From Prevotella sp. (GTDB lineage: Bacteria; Bacteroidota; Bacteroidia; Bacteroidales; Bacteroidaceae), in the NCBI GenBank assembly GCA_017445845.1, contig JAFSRY010000008.1:1-64000 (forward strand): a stretch of 64,000 nt of DNA. The letters are read 5' to 3'. Shown here piece after piece: positions 49,878 through 58,547 of this stretch. The notes under the pieces were generated by a model that was not told where the DNA came from, did no database searches, and saw only the letters and a list, made by a program, of their open reading frames with translations. Both the position numbers and the translations under genes were made by a program. The first letter of the stretch is position 1. Every line of letters starts with the position of its first letter.

Positions 49878-51626
49878 ATGGCAAATAATGCAGAATTGAT
49901 TGCTCAGTGCGAAGCACGGGCAAAAGAGTGGCTCTCGCCGGCATTCGACGAAGAGACCCGCAAGGCTGTCGAGGCAATGCTTGCCAACGACGACAAGACA
50001 GAACTCATCGACGCCTTCTATCGTGATCTGGAATTTGGTACGGGCGGACTCCGAGGCATCATGGGGGCCGGCACCAACCGCATGAACAAGTACATCGTCG
50101 GCATGGCCACACAGGGCTTTGCCAACTATATCCTCAAGGCCTTCCCTGGCAAACAGTGCAAGGTGGTAGTCGGACACGACTGCCGAAACAACGGACGTAT
50201 GTTCGCAGAAACTGTTGCCGACATCTTCTCCGCCAATGGCATCAAGGTCTATCTCTTTGAAAGCCTGCGCCCCACACCGGAGATTTCTTTCGCCATCCGT
50301 CAGCTCGGCTGCCAGGCAGGTGTCAACGTGACTGCATCACACAACCCTCGCGAATACAACGGCTATAAGGCTTACTGGGAAGACGGTGCACAGGTGCTGC
50401 AGCCGCACGACGTTGGCATCATCGCTGAAGTGAACAAGGTGAAGATCGAGGACGTGAAGTTCCAGGGAAACAAGGAACTCATCGACATCATCGGCGGTGA
50501 GATGGACTGGGACTACCTGCAGGCTGTCAAGGAAGCTATGGTCGACCAAGACGTCATCCTGCGTAATAAGGACCTCAACATAGTCTACTCACCCATGCAC
50601 GGAACAGGACGCGTCATCATTCCAGAGGCACTGCGCTCATGGGGCTTCCAGAACATCCACGTCGTACCCGAACAGATGGTCATCGACGGTAACTTCCCGA
50701 CAGTGGTGTCGCCGAATCCAGAAAATGCCGAAGCCATGACATTAGGAATGAAACTGGGAACGCGACTCAACGCCGACCTCGTCATCGCCTCCGACCCCGA
50801 TGCCGACCGACTGGCCATCGTATGCCGCAACGCCAAGGGCGAATGGGAAATCATCAACGGTAACCAGACCTGCATGATGTTCTGCTGGTATATCATCGCC
50901 AACAAGAAGAAACTCGGACAACTCAAAGGCAACGAATTCCTTGTCAAGACCATCGTCACAACGGAAGTCATCGCCGAGATTGCCAAGAAGAACGGTGTTG
51001 AACTGCGCGACTGCTACACCGGCTTCAAGTGGATTGCCAACGAAATCCGCGAGTCGGAAGGCGTGAAGAAATATATCGGTGGCGGTGAAGAGTCATTCGG
51101 CTTCCTGCCGTTCGACAAGGTGCGCGACAAGGACTCACCTGCATCCATCTGCCTCATCTGCGAAATCGCTGCCTGGGCAAAAGACAACGGAAAGACGCTC
51201 TATGACCTGCTCATGGACATCTATATCGAATATGGCTTCTCCTACGAACACACCATCAACGTCGTGCGCCCGGGTAAGACCGGTGCCGATGAAATCAAGC
51301 AGATGATGGAGAACTTCCGCGCCAACCCGCCGAAGGAACTCGGTGGCTCGGAAATTGCCTTCGCCCGCGACTGGCTCACACTCGAACAGACCAACGCTGA
51401 CGGAACCAAACAGAAACTCGTACAGCCCGCTACGTCGAATGTCTTACAGTGGTTCTGCACTGACGGCACTAAGGTCAGCGTCCGTCCTTCGGGAACGGAA
51501 CCGAAGATTAAGTTCTACCTTGAGGTGAAAGACCCCACCATGAAGTGCGCCGGATGCTACGAGCGTTGCCTCGCCGGAGCTAAGGAAAAGGTCGAAGCCA
51601 TCAAAAAGAGTCTCGGTCTTGAATAA
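49878..51626 (+). CDS. Phospho-sugar mutase (phosphoglucomutase/phosphomannomutase)
   Basis: A 582-residue alpha-D-phosphohexomutase. The phosphoserine is in NVTASHNPREYNGYKAYW; the metal loop is SDPDADRLAI; the sugar-binding loop is GGGEESFGFL; the phosphate-binding loop is VRPSGTEPKIKFYL. An early EFGTGGLRGIMGAGTNRMN is typical of the long PgcA/PGM2 group. It interconverts hexose-1- and -6-phosphates. It overlaps the start of tex by 8 nt. Confidence 0.92.
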   Translation: MANNAELIAQCEARAKEWLSPAFDEETRKAVEAMLANDDKTELIDAFYRDLEFGTGGLRGIMGAGTNRMNKYIVGMATQGFANYILKAFPGKQCKVVVGHDCRNNGRMFAETVADIFSANGIKVYLFESLRPTPEISFAIRQLGCQAGVNVTASHNPREYNGYKAYWEDGAQVLQPHDVGIIAEVNKVKIEDVKFQGNKELIDIIGGEMDWDYLQAVKEAMVDQDVILRNKDLNIVYSPMHGTGRVIIPEALRSWGFQNIHVVPEQMVIDGNFPTVVSPNPENAEAMTLGMKLGTRLNADLVIASDPDADRLAIVCRNAKGEWEIINGNQTCMMFCWYIIANKKKLGQLKGNEFLVKTIVTTEVIAEIAKKNGVELRDCYTGFKWIANEIRESEGVKKYIGGGEESFGFLPFDKVRDKDSPASICLICEIAAWAKDNGKTLYDLLMDIYIEYGFSYEHTINVVRPGKTGADEIKQMMENFRANPPKELGGSEIAFARDWLTLEQTNADGTKQKLVQPATSNVLQWFCTDGTKVSVRPSGTEPKIKFYLEVKDPTMKCAGCYERCLAGAKEKVEAIKKSLGLE

Positions 51627-53766
51627 TCATTCATTTTCCAACATCATCGCCACACGACTCAATATCGATGAGAGTCGTGTGGCGAATACTTTGCGCCTGC
51701 TCGATGAGGGGTGCACAATACCCTTTATCGCCCGATACAGAAAGGAACGCACTGGAGGACTCGATGAAGTGCAGATTGCGGCCATCAGCGACTGGAACGA
51801 ACGACTGAAAGAGATACAGAAACGGAAGGAGACCGTCGTCAAGACCATTAACGAACAGGGAAGGATGACGGCGGAACTGCAGCTGAAGATTGACCAATGC
51901 TGGGACGCTACGGAACTTGAAGACCTCTACCTGCCCTACAAACCCAAGCGCAGGACACGGGCACAGGTGGCACGCGAACAAGGTCTGGAACCGCTCGCAC
52001 AGATTCTACTCTTACAACGCGAACAGAATCCGCATCAGGTAGCAACACGCTTTATTCAAAACGAGGTGGCTTCGGCTGAAGCCGCCTTGAGCGGTGCACA
52101 GGACATCATTGCCGAAATGGTGAGCGAAGACCAGATTTCGCGCCAGCAGCTACGCAACACGTTCCAACGTACCGCCACTATCTCATCAAAAGTTGTCAAA
52201 GCACGCAAGGACGACGACGAGGCCCAGAAATACAGCGATTACTTCGACTTCTCCGAACCATTGCGACGCTGCTCGGGCAACCGCCTGCTGGCCATGTTGC
52301 GCGGAGAAAACGAAGGAGTGCTGAAGGTGTCCGTATCGGTCGACGATGAGGATGCCATTGCACGACTGCATCGCCACTATGTCAAAGGACATGGCGAATG
52401 TTCCCGACTGGTGGCTGAGGCTGTCAGCGACGGATACAAACGACTCCTCGAACCCTCTATCAGCAACGAGACGCTTTCCGCCGGAAAGGAGAAAGCCGAC
52501 GAAGAAGCTATCGGTGTCTTCGCTGAGAACCTGCGACAACTGCTGCTCGCCGCTCCGCTCGGTCAGTGCAGGGTGATGGGTATCGACCCCGGCTTCCGAA
52601 CGGGTTGCAAGGTGGTCTGCCTCGATGCACAGGGCAACCTGCTCTTCCACGATGCCATCTTCCCCCACCCACCCCAGCGCTATCGGATGCAGGCAACGGT
52701 CACGGTTCAACGCCTCATCGGACAATATGCCGTTGAAGCCATCGCCATCGGAAACGGAACGGCTTCTCGAGAGACGCTGGAGTTCGTCAAGGAAGCATTG
52801 TCGGAGGTGACACCTGCACCAAAGGTCTTCACGGTGAGCGAGGATGGGGCCTCGGTCTATTCTGCCTCTAAGCTGGCACGCGAAGAGTTTCCCCACGAGG
52901 ATGTGACAGTCCGCGGAGCTGTCTCAATAGGTCGTCGGCTGATGGACCCCTTGGCAGAACTCGTGAAGATTGACCCGAAGAGCATCGGCGTCGGACAGTA
53001 TCAACATGACGTGGACCAGACGAAATTGCGTCATTCGCTCGACCAGACGGTAGAGCATTGTGTCAACCTTGTCGGTGTCAACGTAAACACGGCAAGTCAA
53101 CAGCTGCTTACCTATGTCAGCGGACTTGGACCGACACTGGCTAAGAACATCGTTGACTACCGACGTGAAAACGGGGCCTTCAAAAGTCGGACCGCACTGA
53201 AGAAGGTGCCTCGGCTGGGACCTGCGGCGTTCGAACAATGTGCCGGTTTCCTCCGCATTCCCGATGCCAAGAACCCATTAGACGGAAGTGCCGTTCACCC
53301 GGAAAGATACGACATCGTGGAACAAATGGCGAAGGACCAGGGATGCACGGTGGAAGAACTCATCAAAGATAAGGGCCGACAGAAAGCCATCAATTTGAAC
53401 CGGTATGTCGGTGGGGAGGTGGGAATGCCTACACTGACCGATATTATGAAGGAACTGGAGAAGCCCGGCCGTGACCCTCGCGAACAGATTGAGGAATTTG
53501 AGTTCGACCCGAACGTAAAAGAGGTCGACGACCTTACGGTGGGAATGGAATTGCCGGGAATCGTGACCAATATAACGAAGTTCGGTGCCTTCGTTGACAT
53601 CGGTGTTCATCAAGACGGACTCGTCCACGTCTCGCAAATGGCCGACCGCTACGTCAGTGACCCGTCGCAAGTGGTTCACTTGCATCAGCACGTCAGGGTT
53701 CGCGTCATCGAAGTTGACCTGCGGCGGAACCGCATCTCACTGAGCATGAGAACCGCGAAAAAGTAA
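51619..53766 (+). CDS. tex: Tex-family RNA-binding transcription accessory protein
   Basis: A 715-residue protein of normal Tex length. The N-terminal helical region has RLNIDESRVANTLRLLDEGC then TIPFIARYRKERTGGLDE; the YqgF-like RNase fold has MGIDPGFRTGCKV; the HhH region has VGVNVNTASQQLLTYVSGLG; an S1 domain ends it (about 638-712, GIVTNITKFGAFVDIGVHQD). The start is TTG at 51619: the product matches family N-termini and no ATG lies within the first 80 codons. The TTG overlaps the mutase stop, which suggests re-initiation. Confidence 0.92.
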   Translation: MNNHSFSNIIATRLNIDESRVANTLRLLDEGCTIPFIARYRKERTGGLDEVQIAAISDWNERLKEIQKRKETVVKTINEQGRMTAELQLKIDQCWDATELEDLYLPYKPKRRTRAQVAREQGLEPLAQILLLQREQNPHQVATRFIQNEVASAEAALSGAQDIIAEMVSEDQISRQQLRNTFQRTATISSKVVKARKDDDEAQKYSDYFDFSEPLRRCSGNRLLAMLRGENEGVLKVSVSVDDEDAIARLHRHYVKGHGECSRLVAEAVSDGYKRLLEPSISNETLSAGKEKADEEAIGVFAENLRQLLLAAPLGQCRVMGIDPGFRTGCKVVCLDAQGNLLFHDAIFPHPPQRYRMQATVTVQRLIGQYAVEAIAIGNGTASRETLEFVKEALSEVTPAPKVFTVSEDGASVYSASKLAREEFPHEDVTVRGAVSIGRRLMDPLAELVKIDPKSIGVGQYQHDVDQTKLRHSLDQTVEHCVNLVGVNVNTASQQLLTYVSGLGPTLAKNIVDYRRENGAFKSRTALKKVPRLGPAAFEQCAGFLRIPDAKNPLDGSAVHPERYDIVEQMAKDQGCTVEELIKDKGRQKAINLNRYVGGEVGMPTLTDIMKELEKPGRDPREQIEEFEFDPNVKEVDDLTVGMELPGIVTNITKFGAFVDIGVHQDGLVHVSQMADRYVSDPSQVVHLHQHVRVRVIEVDLRRNRISLSMRTAKK

Positions 53767-53767
53767 A

Positions 53768-54829
53768 TCAAGAAAGATGGAAAGAATAAGTACCGTCGTA
53801 TCGGATTGACATTAATGCATACGTCCGGCGGACATCACATCGGGACACATCCAACGCCACATGACCCATGGTCCGGCGAAGGTTCAGTTCTACACACGGA
53901 TGGAGTTTCAAGACTCCATCCGTTGTTTTTACAACCATCATATCGATACCGAAAGGTCCCGAATAACAGGGGGCAAGACATTCGTCGGCAATGGAAATGA
54001 TGGCTGAACAGACACGGTCGAGAAGAGAAAGAGGTATTTCTTTTGAAAGTTCCTCTCGCTTTTCTTCTTCACTCGCCAGAATATTGCCTATATAGGCACC
54101 ATTGACTGTTTCAAAGAGGGAAAGCCCAAGATAGGAAGTCTGTCCATCGACATAGAATTCCATGCCGAAGTCGCGAACCCGCTCATAAAGGGGTTCCACC
54201 ATGATACCTCCCTGCCGGTTGATGACATTCTGTGCCCATTGAAGATTGCGATGGAAGCTTTGTGCATCGGTGACGAAGCGGACACCACGGCCACTTGAAC
54301 TCCAAGGAGCTTTCAAAACGAAAGGACGCTCTTGGGGAGATTGACTGAAAGATAAATCCGAAAGTTGATGAACAAGGGTAGCCTCACCGACCAGCCGTTC
54401 GTCTGACGTACGCAGACGACTGAGGAAATGGCGCGCGGCGAAGTGACGGTGACTCATCAAGCGTAACTGCTCGAGCGAATGACTGGAAGGAAGTACTGAC
54501 GAAAGCCCCAAACGGTGGAGCTGGCCTGCAAGGGCTCTGTCCCATCCCCAAGGGACGACTCGATTGATTGCATGCAAGGCCTTCTGACTGAAAGCGGAAG
54601 ACCTGACGAAATTTACATCATGAGGAAGCCGTAAGGGAATGGTTGTAACCGACCGGACGGCAGCATCGACATTCTCTACCAACACATAGTCTCCCGCTTC
54701 GGCCCAAAACACGGGCAGCCAACCGAGGTCATGTCGCAATTCGCGGCCAGCTTTCGGTGCGGTAAAAGTGTCGAGGTCGGCGGCTAAGGCGATGTCGTGC
54801 TCTGGGTTAAAGACGTGAAGAGTGGCCAT
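53768..54829 (-). CDS. ATP-grasp-like protein of unknown function
   Basis: A 353-residue protein. FVLKAPWSSSGRGVRFVTDA resembles the ATP-grasp lysine and glycine-rich loop, GGIMVEPLYERVRDFGMEFY the hinge glutamate, and PFGIDMMVVKTTDGVLKLHP then CVELNLRRTMGH the metal-binding E.N pair. These are features of the fold; no specific substrate family comes to mind. Its N-terminus NPEHDIALAADLDTFTAPKAG is distinctive. Its stop lies 1 nt from the converging tex stop, with no terminator between. It lies downstream of the tRNA-Asp pair's terminator. Confidence 0.65.
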   Translation of the reverse strand: MATLHVFNPEHDIALAADLDTFTAPKAGRELRHDLGWLPVFWAEAGDYVLVENVDAAVRSVTTIPLRLPHDVNFVRSSAFSQKALHAINRVVPWGWDRALAGQLHRLGLSSVLPSSHSLEQLRLMSHRHFAARHFLSRLRTSDERLVGEATLVHQLSDLSFSQSPQERPFVLKAPWSSSGRGVRFVTDAQSFHRNLQWAQNVINRQGGIMVEPLYERVRDFGMEFYVDGQTSYLGLSLFETVNGAYIGNILASEEEKREELSKEIPLSLLDRVCSAIISIADECLAPCYSGPFGIDMMVVKTTDGVLKLHPCVELNLRRTMGHVALDVSRCDVRRTYALMSIRYDGTYSFHLS

Positions 54830-54874
54830 ACGATGAAACTTAGTGCAGTTACAAACCCTTTAACTAGAAAAAAC

Positions 54875-54905
54875 AAAAAAGCCACCCGAACGGAAGGCTT
54901 TTTTG
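54875..54905 (-). terminator. Terminator after the tRNA-Asp pair
   Basis: Minus strand: AAAAAAGCC, an imperfect stem with a short loop, then GGCTTTTTT. The A- and T-runs pair with each other as part of the stem. It starts right after the discriminator base of the second tRNA. Confidence 0.8.
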
Positions 54906-54979
54906 CGGTGCGTACGAGGCTCGAACTCGTGACCTCCTGCGTGACAGGCAGGCATTCTAACCAACTGAACTAACGCACC
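54906..54979 (-). tRNA. tRNA-Asp (GTC), downstream copy
   Basis: A 74-nt cloverleaf on the minus strand: acceptor GGTGCGT/ACGCACC with discriminator G; D-arm GTTCAGTTGGTTAGAAT; anticodon stem CCTGC/GCAGG with loop CTGTCAC giving anticodon GTC; T-arm with TTCGAGC. CCA is not encoded. The sequence is identical to the copy at 55007-55080, separated by 27 nt. Confidence 0.95.
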
Positions 54980-55006
54980 CTCCTGGGTGTGCCACTGAAA
55001 ACGTTG

Positions 55007-55080
55007 CGGTGCGTACGAGGCTCGAACTCGTGACCTCCTGCGTGACAGGCAGGCATTCTAACCAACTGAACTAACGCACC
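55007..55080 (-). tRNA. tRNA-Asp (GTC), upstream copy
   Basis: Same 74-nt sequence as the copy at 54906, anticodon GTC, no encoded CCA. It starts about 17 nt after the predicted transcription start; the two copies are likely one transcript that is processed. Confidence 0.95.
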
Positions 55081-55099
55081 TTGTTTTCAATTGCGGATG

Positions 55100-55131
55100 C
55101 AAAGGTAAGGATATTTTTCGATTCCACCAAA
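55100..55131 (-). promoter_or_regulatory. Promoter for the tRNA-Asp pair
   Basis: Minus-strand TACCTTTG (plus 55100-55107) and TTTG (plus 55128-55131), spacing 20 nt. Full consensus, about 20 nt before the first tRNA. Confidence 0.8.
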
Positions 55132-55147
55132 TCTTACGAGGACTTTT

Positions 55148-55669
55148 TTACAAAAAAAATTGCATAAGGGCTACATTTTCATATTTCTGCCCATCGAAAA
55201 GCCAGTCATTGAGTACGTTTGATGACAAAAAACCTGCCTTTGAGAACAACGAGAGGGCCTTTTCGTTGGAAGCGGCCACCAGGGCATAGAGCTGATGGAG
55301 ATGGAGTGTTGTCCGTGCATAGTCGATGAGTTGCTGGAGGGCTTCGGCTGCACAACCATTCCCTTGGTAGTCGGCAAGAACGGCGATACCGACTTCGGCA
55401 CGAAGATGTTGTGGGGAAAAGTCGAAAAGGTCGACAAGGCCAACAGCCTTTCCCGACAGTGTTATCACCATTCGAACCTGCTTATCGGTATAGATATCGC
55501 CAGTTGCATTGACAATGTAGTCATGAAGCATGTAACGGGAATATGGCACGTTGGCGGTCCCCACATACCATAGTTTCCTATTATTCTCGATAGAATAAAG
55601 CATGTCGAGATCTTCGGGTTCAAGTGCCCTCAGCCCGACCTTTCCGAGTTTGATTTCCTCATTCTTCAT
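55148..55669 (-). CDS. GNAT family N-acetyltransferase (RimJ/SpeG-like)
   Basis: A 173-residue GNAT protein. KVGLRALEPEDLDMLYSIEN begins the fold, AEVGIAVLADYQGNGCAAEALQ holds the acetyl-CoA pyrophosphate loop (Q/RxxGxG/A as QGNGCA), and NEKALSLFSKAGFL is motif B. The acceptor is unknown: protein N-termini and polyamines are options. It lies 15 nt downstream of the glycosyltransferase and overlaps an ATGAG-type repeat at its start. Confidence 0.87.
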   Translation of the reverse strand: MKNEEIKLGKVGLRALEPEDLDMLYSIENNRKLWYVGTANVPYSRYMLHDYIVNATGDIYTDKQVRMVITLSGKAVGLVDLFDFSPQHLRAEVGIAVLADYQGNGCAAEALQQLIDYARTTLHLHQLYALVAASNEKALSLFSKAGFLSSNVLNDWLFDGQKYENVALMQFFL

Positions 55670-55686
55670 TTCTCATTCCTCATTTC
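55663..55686. repeat. ATGAGRA heptad repeat at the GNAT start
   Basis: The minus strand reads ATGAGGA, ATGAGAA, ATGAAGA in series; it includes the GNAT start codon and the last bases of the upstream glycosyltransferase region. It is a short version of the 28807-28868 tract. Confidence 0.65.
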
Positions 55687-56905
55687 AAAGCAGGGTGTCT
55701 TCTGACGTAATCACCATGTCTTGCTCAGGATAGTATGTGGCAATAAGAATATTGTCAATGGGTTTGCTGGCAAAGATGTCCAAAATCTGTCCATAAGTAT
55801 AAGCTGAGGTGTCATAGACCATATATCCATAACAACTCATGGGTATGGGCTCCAACCCCAGCGATTTCTCATGATGTCCTTGAGGATGAGTCGCTGCCGT
55901 GGCTTCGACAAACCGTGCGTCAAGCCCCCTCCTTCTCGCAAAACACCGGCAAGCCTCCAGATGCTCCTTCGGAGCAAGGAAAGTATAGACGGGAATAACG
56001 ATTGGACGTTTGGAAAAGAAGCCAAGACTCTTCCGCATCTTGACTATCTGCATCTTGATGAGTTCAACGAAAGCCTTGAAGTAGATAGCAATCTTGATAG
56101 GAAGAGAGAACAGGAAACTCATATGCCCATAATGCTTACGGAAGAAGATAAGCATAGCGTCATAGAACACATGGACATAACGAAGCGACGACTTATGGGT
56201 AGACTCTCCCTTATAATGAAGGATGCGTACAGGCAGATACCAGTTTTCATAGCCACCTTTGAGTACGCGGAAGGAGAGGTCGATGTCTTCCCCATACATA
56301 AAGAAAGCTTCGTCGAGCAGCCCTACCTTGTTCAGGGCTTCTCTTCTCAACAGACAGAAGGCGCCGCTGATAACCTCTATCTTCGCTGCTTCATCCCACG
56401 GGAGATAGCTCATATAGTAGCGTCCGATGCGGTGGTGCATGGGAAAACGTTCACAAAGGCCTGAGAGCTTATAGAAAGAGGTCATCGGTGTCGGCAGACC
56501 TCGCCGTGACTCTCTTGCTATATGACCGTCCGACTGCAACATGCTCACACCAAGAGCACCTGCCTTGGGATGTTCATCCATGAAGGAAAGGGCTTCGGCA
56601 ATAGTATTCTCTGCGACAAAGGTGTCGGGGTTAAGTAAAAGGACATAATCGCTCTGAGACTGCCGGATGGCGATGTTGTTGGCTCTCGAAAATCCGATGT
56701 TATGGTTACTTTGTATAAAATGAATACGAGGATGAGCAAGAGCGGCGAAGCGTGGTTTGAGATACTCGATGGAACCGTCGCTTGAATGGTTGTCTACGAC
56801 ATAGACTTCTGCATCAACGTCGCGTAGGGCTACCTCAAGCGAATGAAGACATTGCTCAAGATAGTATTTTACGTTGTAATTGACGATGACGACAGTGAGT
56901 TTCAT
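55685..56905 (-). CDS. Family 2 glycosyltransferase
   Basis: A 406-residue GT-A protein. LTVVIVNYNVKYYLEQCLHS and VYVVDNHSSDGS bind the nucleotide; LLLNPDTFV is a DxD-equivalent; FFMYGEDIDLSFRVLKGGYE holds the ED acceptor motif. It resembles rhamnosyltransferases of the WbbL type, acting on lipid-linked or surface glycans; the sugar is not predictable. An extra C-terminal domain (about 295-406, PIVIPVYTFLAPKEHLEACR) is unrelated to GT2 and may be regulatory. Confidence 0.87.
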   Translation of the reverse strand: MKLTVVIVNYNVKYYLEQCLHSLEVALRDVDAEVYVVDNHSSDGSIEYLKPRFAALAHPRIHFIQSNHNIGFSRANNIAIRQSQSDYVLLLNPDTFVAENTIAEALSFMDEHPKAGALGVSMLQSDGHIARESRRGLPTPMTSFYKLSGLCERFPMHHRIGRYYMSYLPWDEAAKIEVISGAFCLLRREALNKVGLLDEAFFMYGEDIDLSFRVLKGGYENWYLPVRILHYKGESTHKSSLRYVHVFYDAMLIFFRKHYGHMSFLFSLPIKIAIYFKAFVELIKMQIVKMRKSLGFFSKRPIVIPVYTFLAPKEHLEACRCFARRRGLDARFVEATAATHPQGHHEKSLGLEPIPMSCYGYMVYDTSAYTYGQILDIFASKPIDNILIATYYPEQDMVITSEDTLL

Positions 56906-56917
56906 CTGACTAAGGAG

Positions 56918-57370
56918 TTACGAGTTAGGAGTTGACTCTATGAGAGCACACTCGCGAAGGCAGCGATCCATGCTGGGATAGACAAAGAAAAGACTCAAGG
57001 CAAGAATGATGGCCATATACGCAAACCCAACGACATCGGTCAGATAGTAAGCCAAGAGGTTGAGTTGCATCGGAAGAATAAGCATGTCCAAACGTACCAA
57101 TCCCCACTTACGGAGCTGCTGCGCGCGCATTTCCTCTGCGCCCGTCGTGAGCCGTTGGCTGATGGCCTTGAACTTGAACAACCTAAGAGCGACGGGAATG
57201 ATGCAGATGGTAAGGAGCTGCATGACGGTGGACAAGATGAACAACAACTGTGTATCGTCTGCCAAGAAGCCCGTCTTTAAAAGATGGCTTTCAAAGAGAA
57301 CGATGATGGCAGCACAGAAGATAATGTTGCTCCAGATCGTAAACATTAAGATTTTCTTCGTCGAGACCAT
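56918..57370 (-). CDS. Four-helix membrane protein of unknown function
   Basis: 150 residues from ATG 57370 (the frame extends to 57418 over the recR end). Four hydrophobic segments (about 10-28, 38-62, 97-115, 118-133) with a basic loop between the second and third (KFKAISQRLTTGAEEMRAQQ). I do not recognise a family. It sits between recR and the glycosyltransferase, with gaps of 44 and 12 nt. The stop region overlaps short GAGTTA repeats. Confidence 0.6.
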   Translation of the reverse strand: MVSTKKILMFTIWSNIIFCAAIIVLFESHLLKTGFLADDTQLLFILSTVMQLLTICIIPVALRLFKFKAISQRLTTGAEEMRAQQLRKWGLVRLDMLILPMQLNLLAYYLTDVVGFAYMAIILALSLFFVYPSMDRCLRECALIESTPNS

Positions 57371-57414
57371 TAGATGAAATGCTTTATTATACAATAATGT
57401 GAAACGATGACCCG

Positions 57415-58026
57415 TCAACTGCCGAAGGGGGTGCGATTGAGAATGGAACGTCCCAAGGTGACTTCATCGGCGTACTCGAGTTCATCACCCACAGAGATAC
57501 CTCGTGCGATAACGGACAGAGTGACATGAGACGGGGCGAGCTTTCGAGATATATAGAAATTGGTGGTGTCGCCTTCCATCGTGGGACTCAATGCAAGGAT
57601 GACCTCCTGAATGCCGCCAGCCTCTACCCTGTCCACCAGCGACGCTATCTCCAAATCGTTCGGTCCGATACCGTCCATAGGTGATATGATGCCGCCCAAA
57701 ACATGGTAACGGCCGTGATACTGCTGAGTATTCTCAATGGCCATTACATCCTGAATGTTTTCCACTACACACAACGTGGAAGCATCACGCCTTTGGTCGG
57801 AACAGATGGGACAGACATCGGTATCGCTGATATTGTGGCAGACAGAACAATGTTTTACCTCATGCCGCATCGTCGTAATAGCTGATGCGAAGGTATCCAC
57901 TTCTTCGTCACTACGCTTCAGCATGTGGAGTACCAGGCGCAAGGCTGTCTTTCGCCCGATGCCCGGCAATTTAGAAAACTCAGCGACGGCTTTCTCGAGA
58001 AGAGCCGATGGATAGGGATTGTCCAT
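57415..58026 (-). CDS. recR: Recombination protein RecR
   Basis: A 203-residue protein of normal RecR length. An N-terminal HhH ([20 protein letters not shown]), a four-cysteine zinc finger ([18 protein letters not shown]), and the Toprim domain ([39 protein letters not shown]) are present in order. It loads RecA on gapped DNA with RecO (and RecF). It starts 8 nt after the beta-barrel gene, so it is co-transcribed from further upstream. Confidence 0.96.
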   Translation of the reverse strand: MDNPYPSALLEKAVAEFSKLPGIGRKTALRLVLHMLKRSDEEVDTFASAITTMRHEVKHCSVCHNISDTDVCPICSDQRRDASTLCVVENIQDVMAIENTQQYHGRYHVLGGIISPMDGIGPNDLEIASLVDRVEAGGIQEVILALSPTMEGDTTNFYISRKLAPSHVTLSVIARGISVGDELEYADEVTLGRSILNRTPFGS

Positions 58027-58034
58027 TACGATGT

Positions 58035-58532
58035 TTAGTTAGTGAAAAGGTAGATGCCGAGACCGACCTTCACACCGAATGTCGAATAGTCACTGTGGTT
58101 CTTGAACGATTGGTCGTAATAGACGGCAGGTTCCAAGGTGACCGTGCGACTGAGGAAATAGGCATAGCCAATCTCAATGCCTGGACGGAAGTCGTCGAAG
58201 CTATGGTTATTGTGCACATACTTGGCATTGACACCGAGGTAAATACCATTCTGTTCGACATAGTAGCGCGCACCGACACCCAATGTAACGTCGTCGGCTG
58301 TATACTTCGCCGTAGAGTGATTGTAACCTACTATTCCCTTCACGAGGAAGTCGTCGCCGATAAAGTAGCCTCCTTCGGCATCGACACCGATATTGAACTT
58401 CTTCAGCCCATTGTAACTCAGGTCAATGTTTGAGAGGGAAGCTCCGACAAAAACCTTACCTTGTTCGAACTGTGCATTGGCAGACAGGACTGTCAGAAGT
58501 GCCACTGCCATCATAATGATTTTCTTTTTCAT
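58035..58532 (-). CDS. Small outer-membrane beta-barrel protein (OmpX/porin-like)
   Basis: A 165-residue precursor with a signal peptide ([20 protein letters not shown]). The mature part has about eight alternating strands ([40 protein letters not shown]) and ends in [10 protein letters not shown], which suits an eight-stranded barrel. Function is unknown. It follows cstA by 15 nt and precedes recR by 8 nt. Confidence 0.78.
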   Translation of the reverse strand: MKKKIIMMAVALLTVLSANAQFEQGKVFVGASLSNIDLSYNGLKKFNIGVDAEGGYFIGDDFLVKGIVGYNHSTAKYTADDVTLGVGARYYVEQNGIYLGVNAKYVHNNHSFDDFRPGIEIGYAYFLSRTVTLEPAVYYDQSFKNHSDYSTFGVKVGLGIYLFTN

Positions 58533-58547
58533 AATCGTCTTGTGCTT

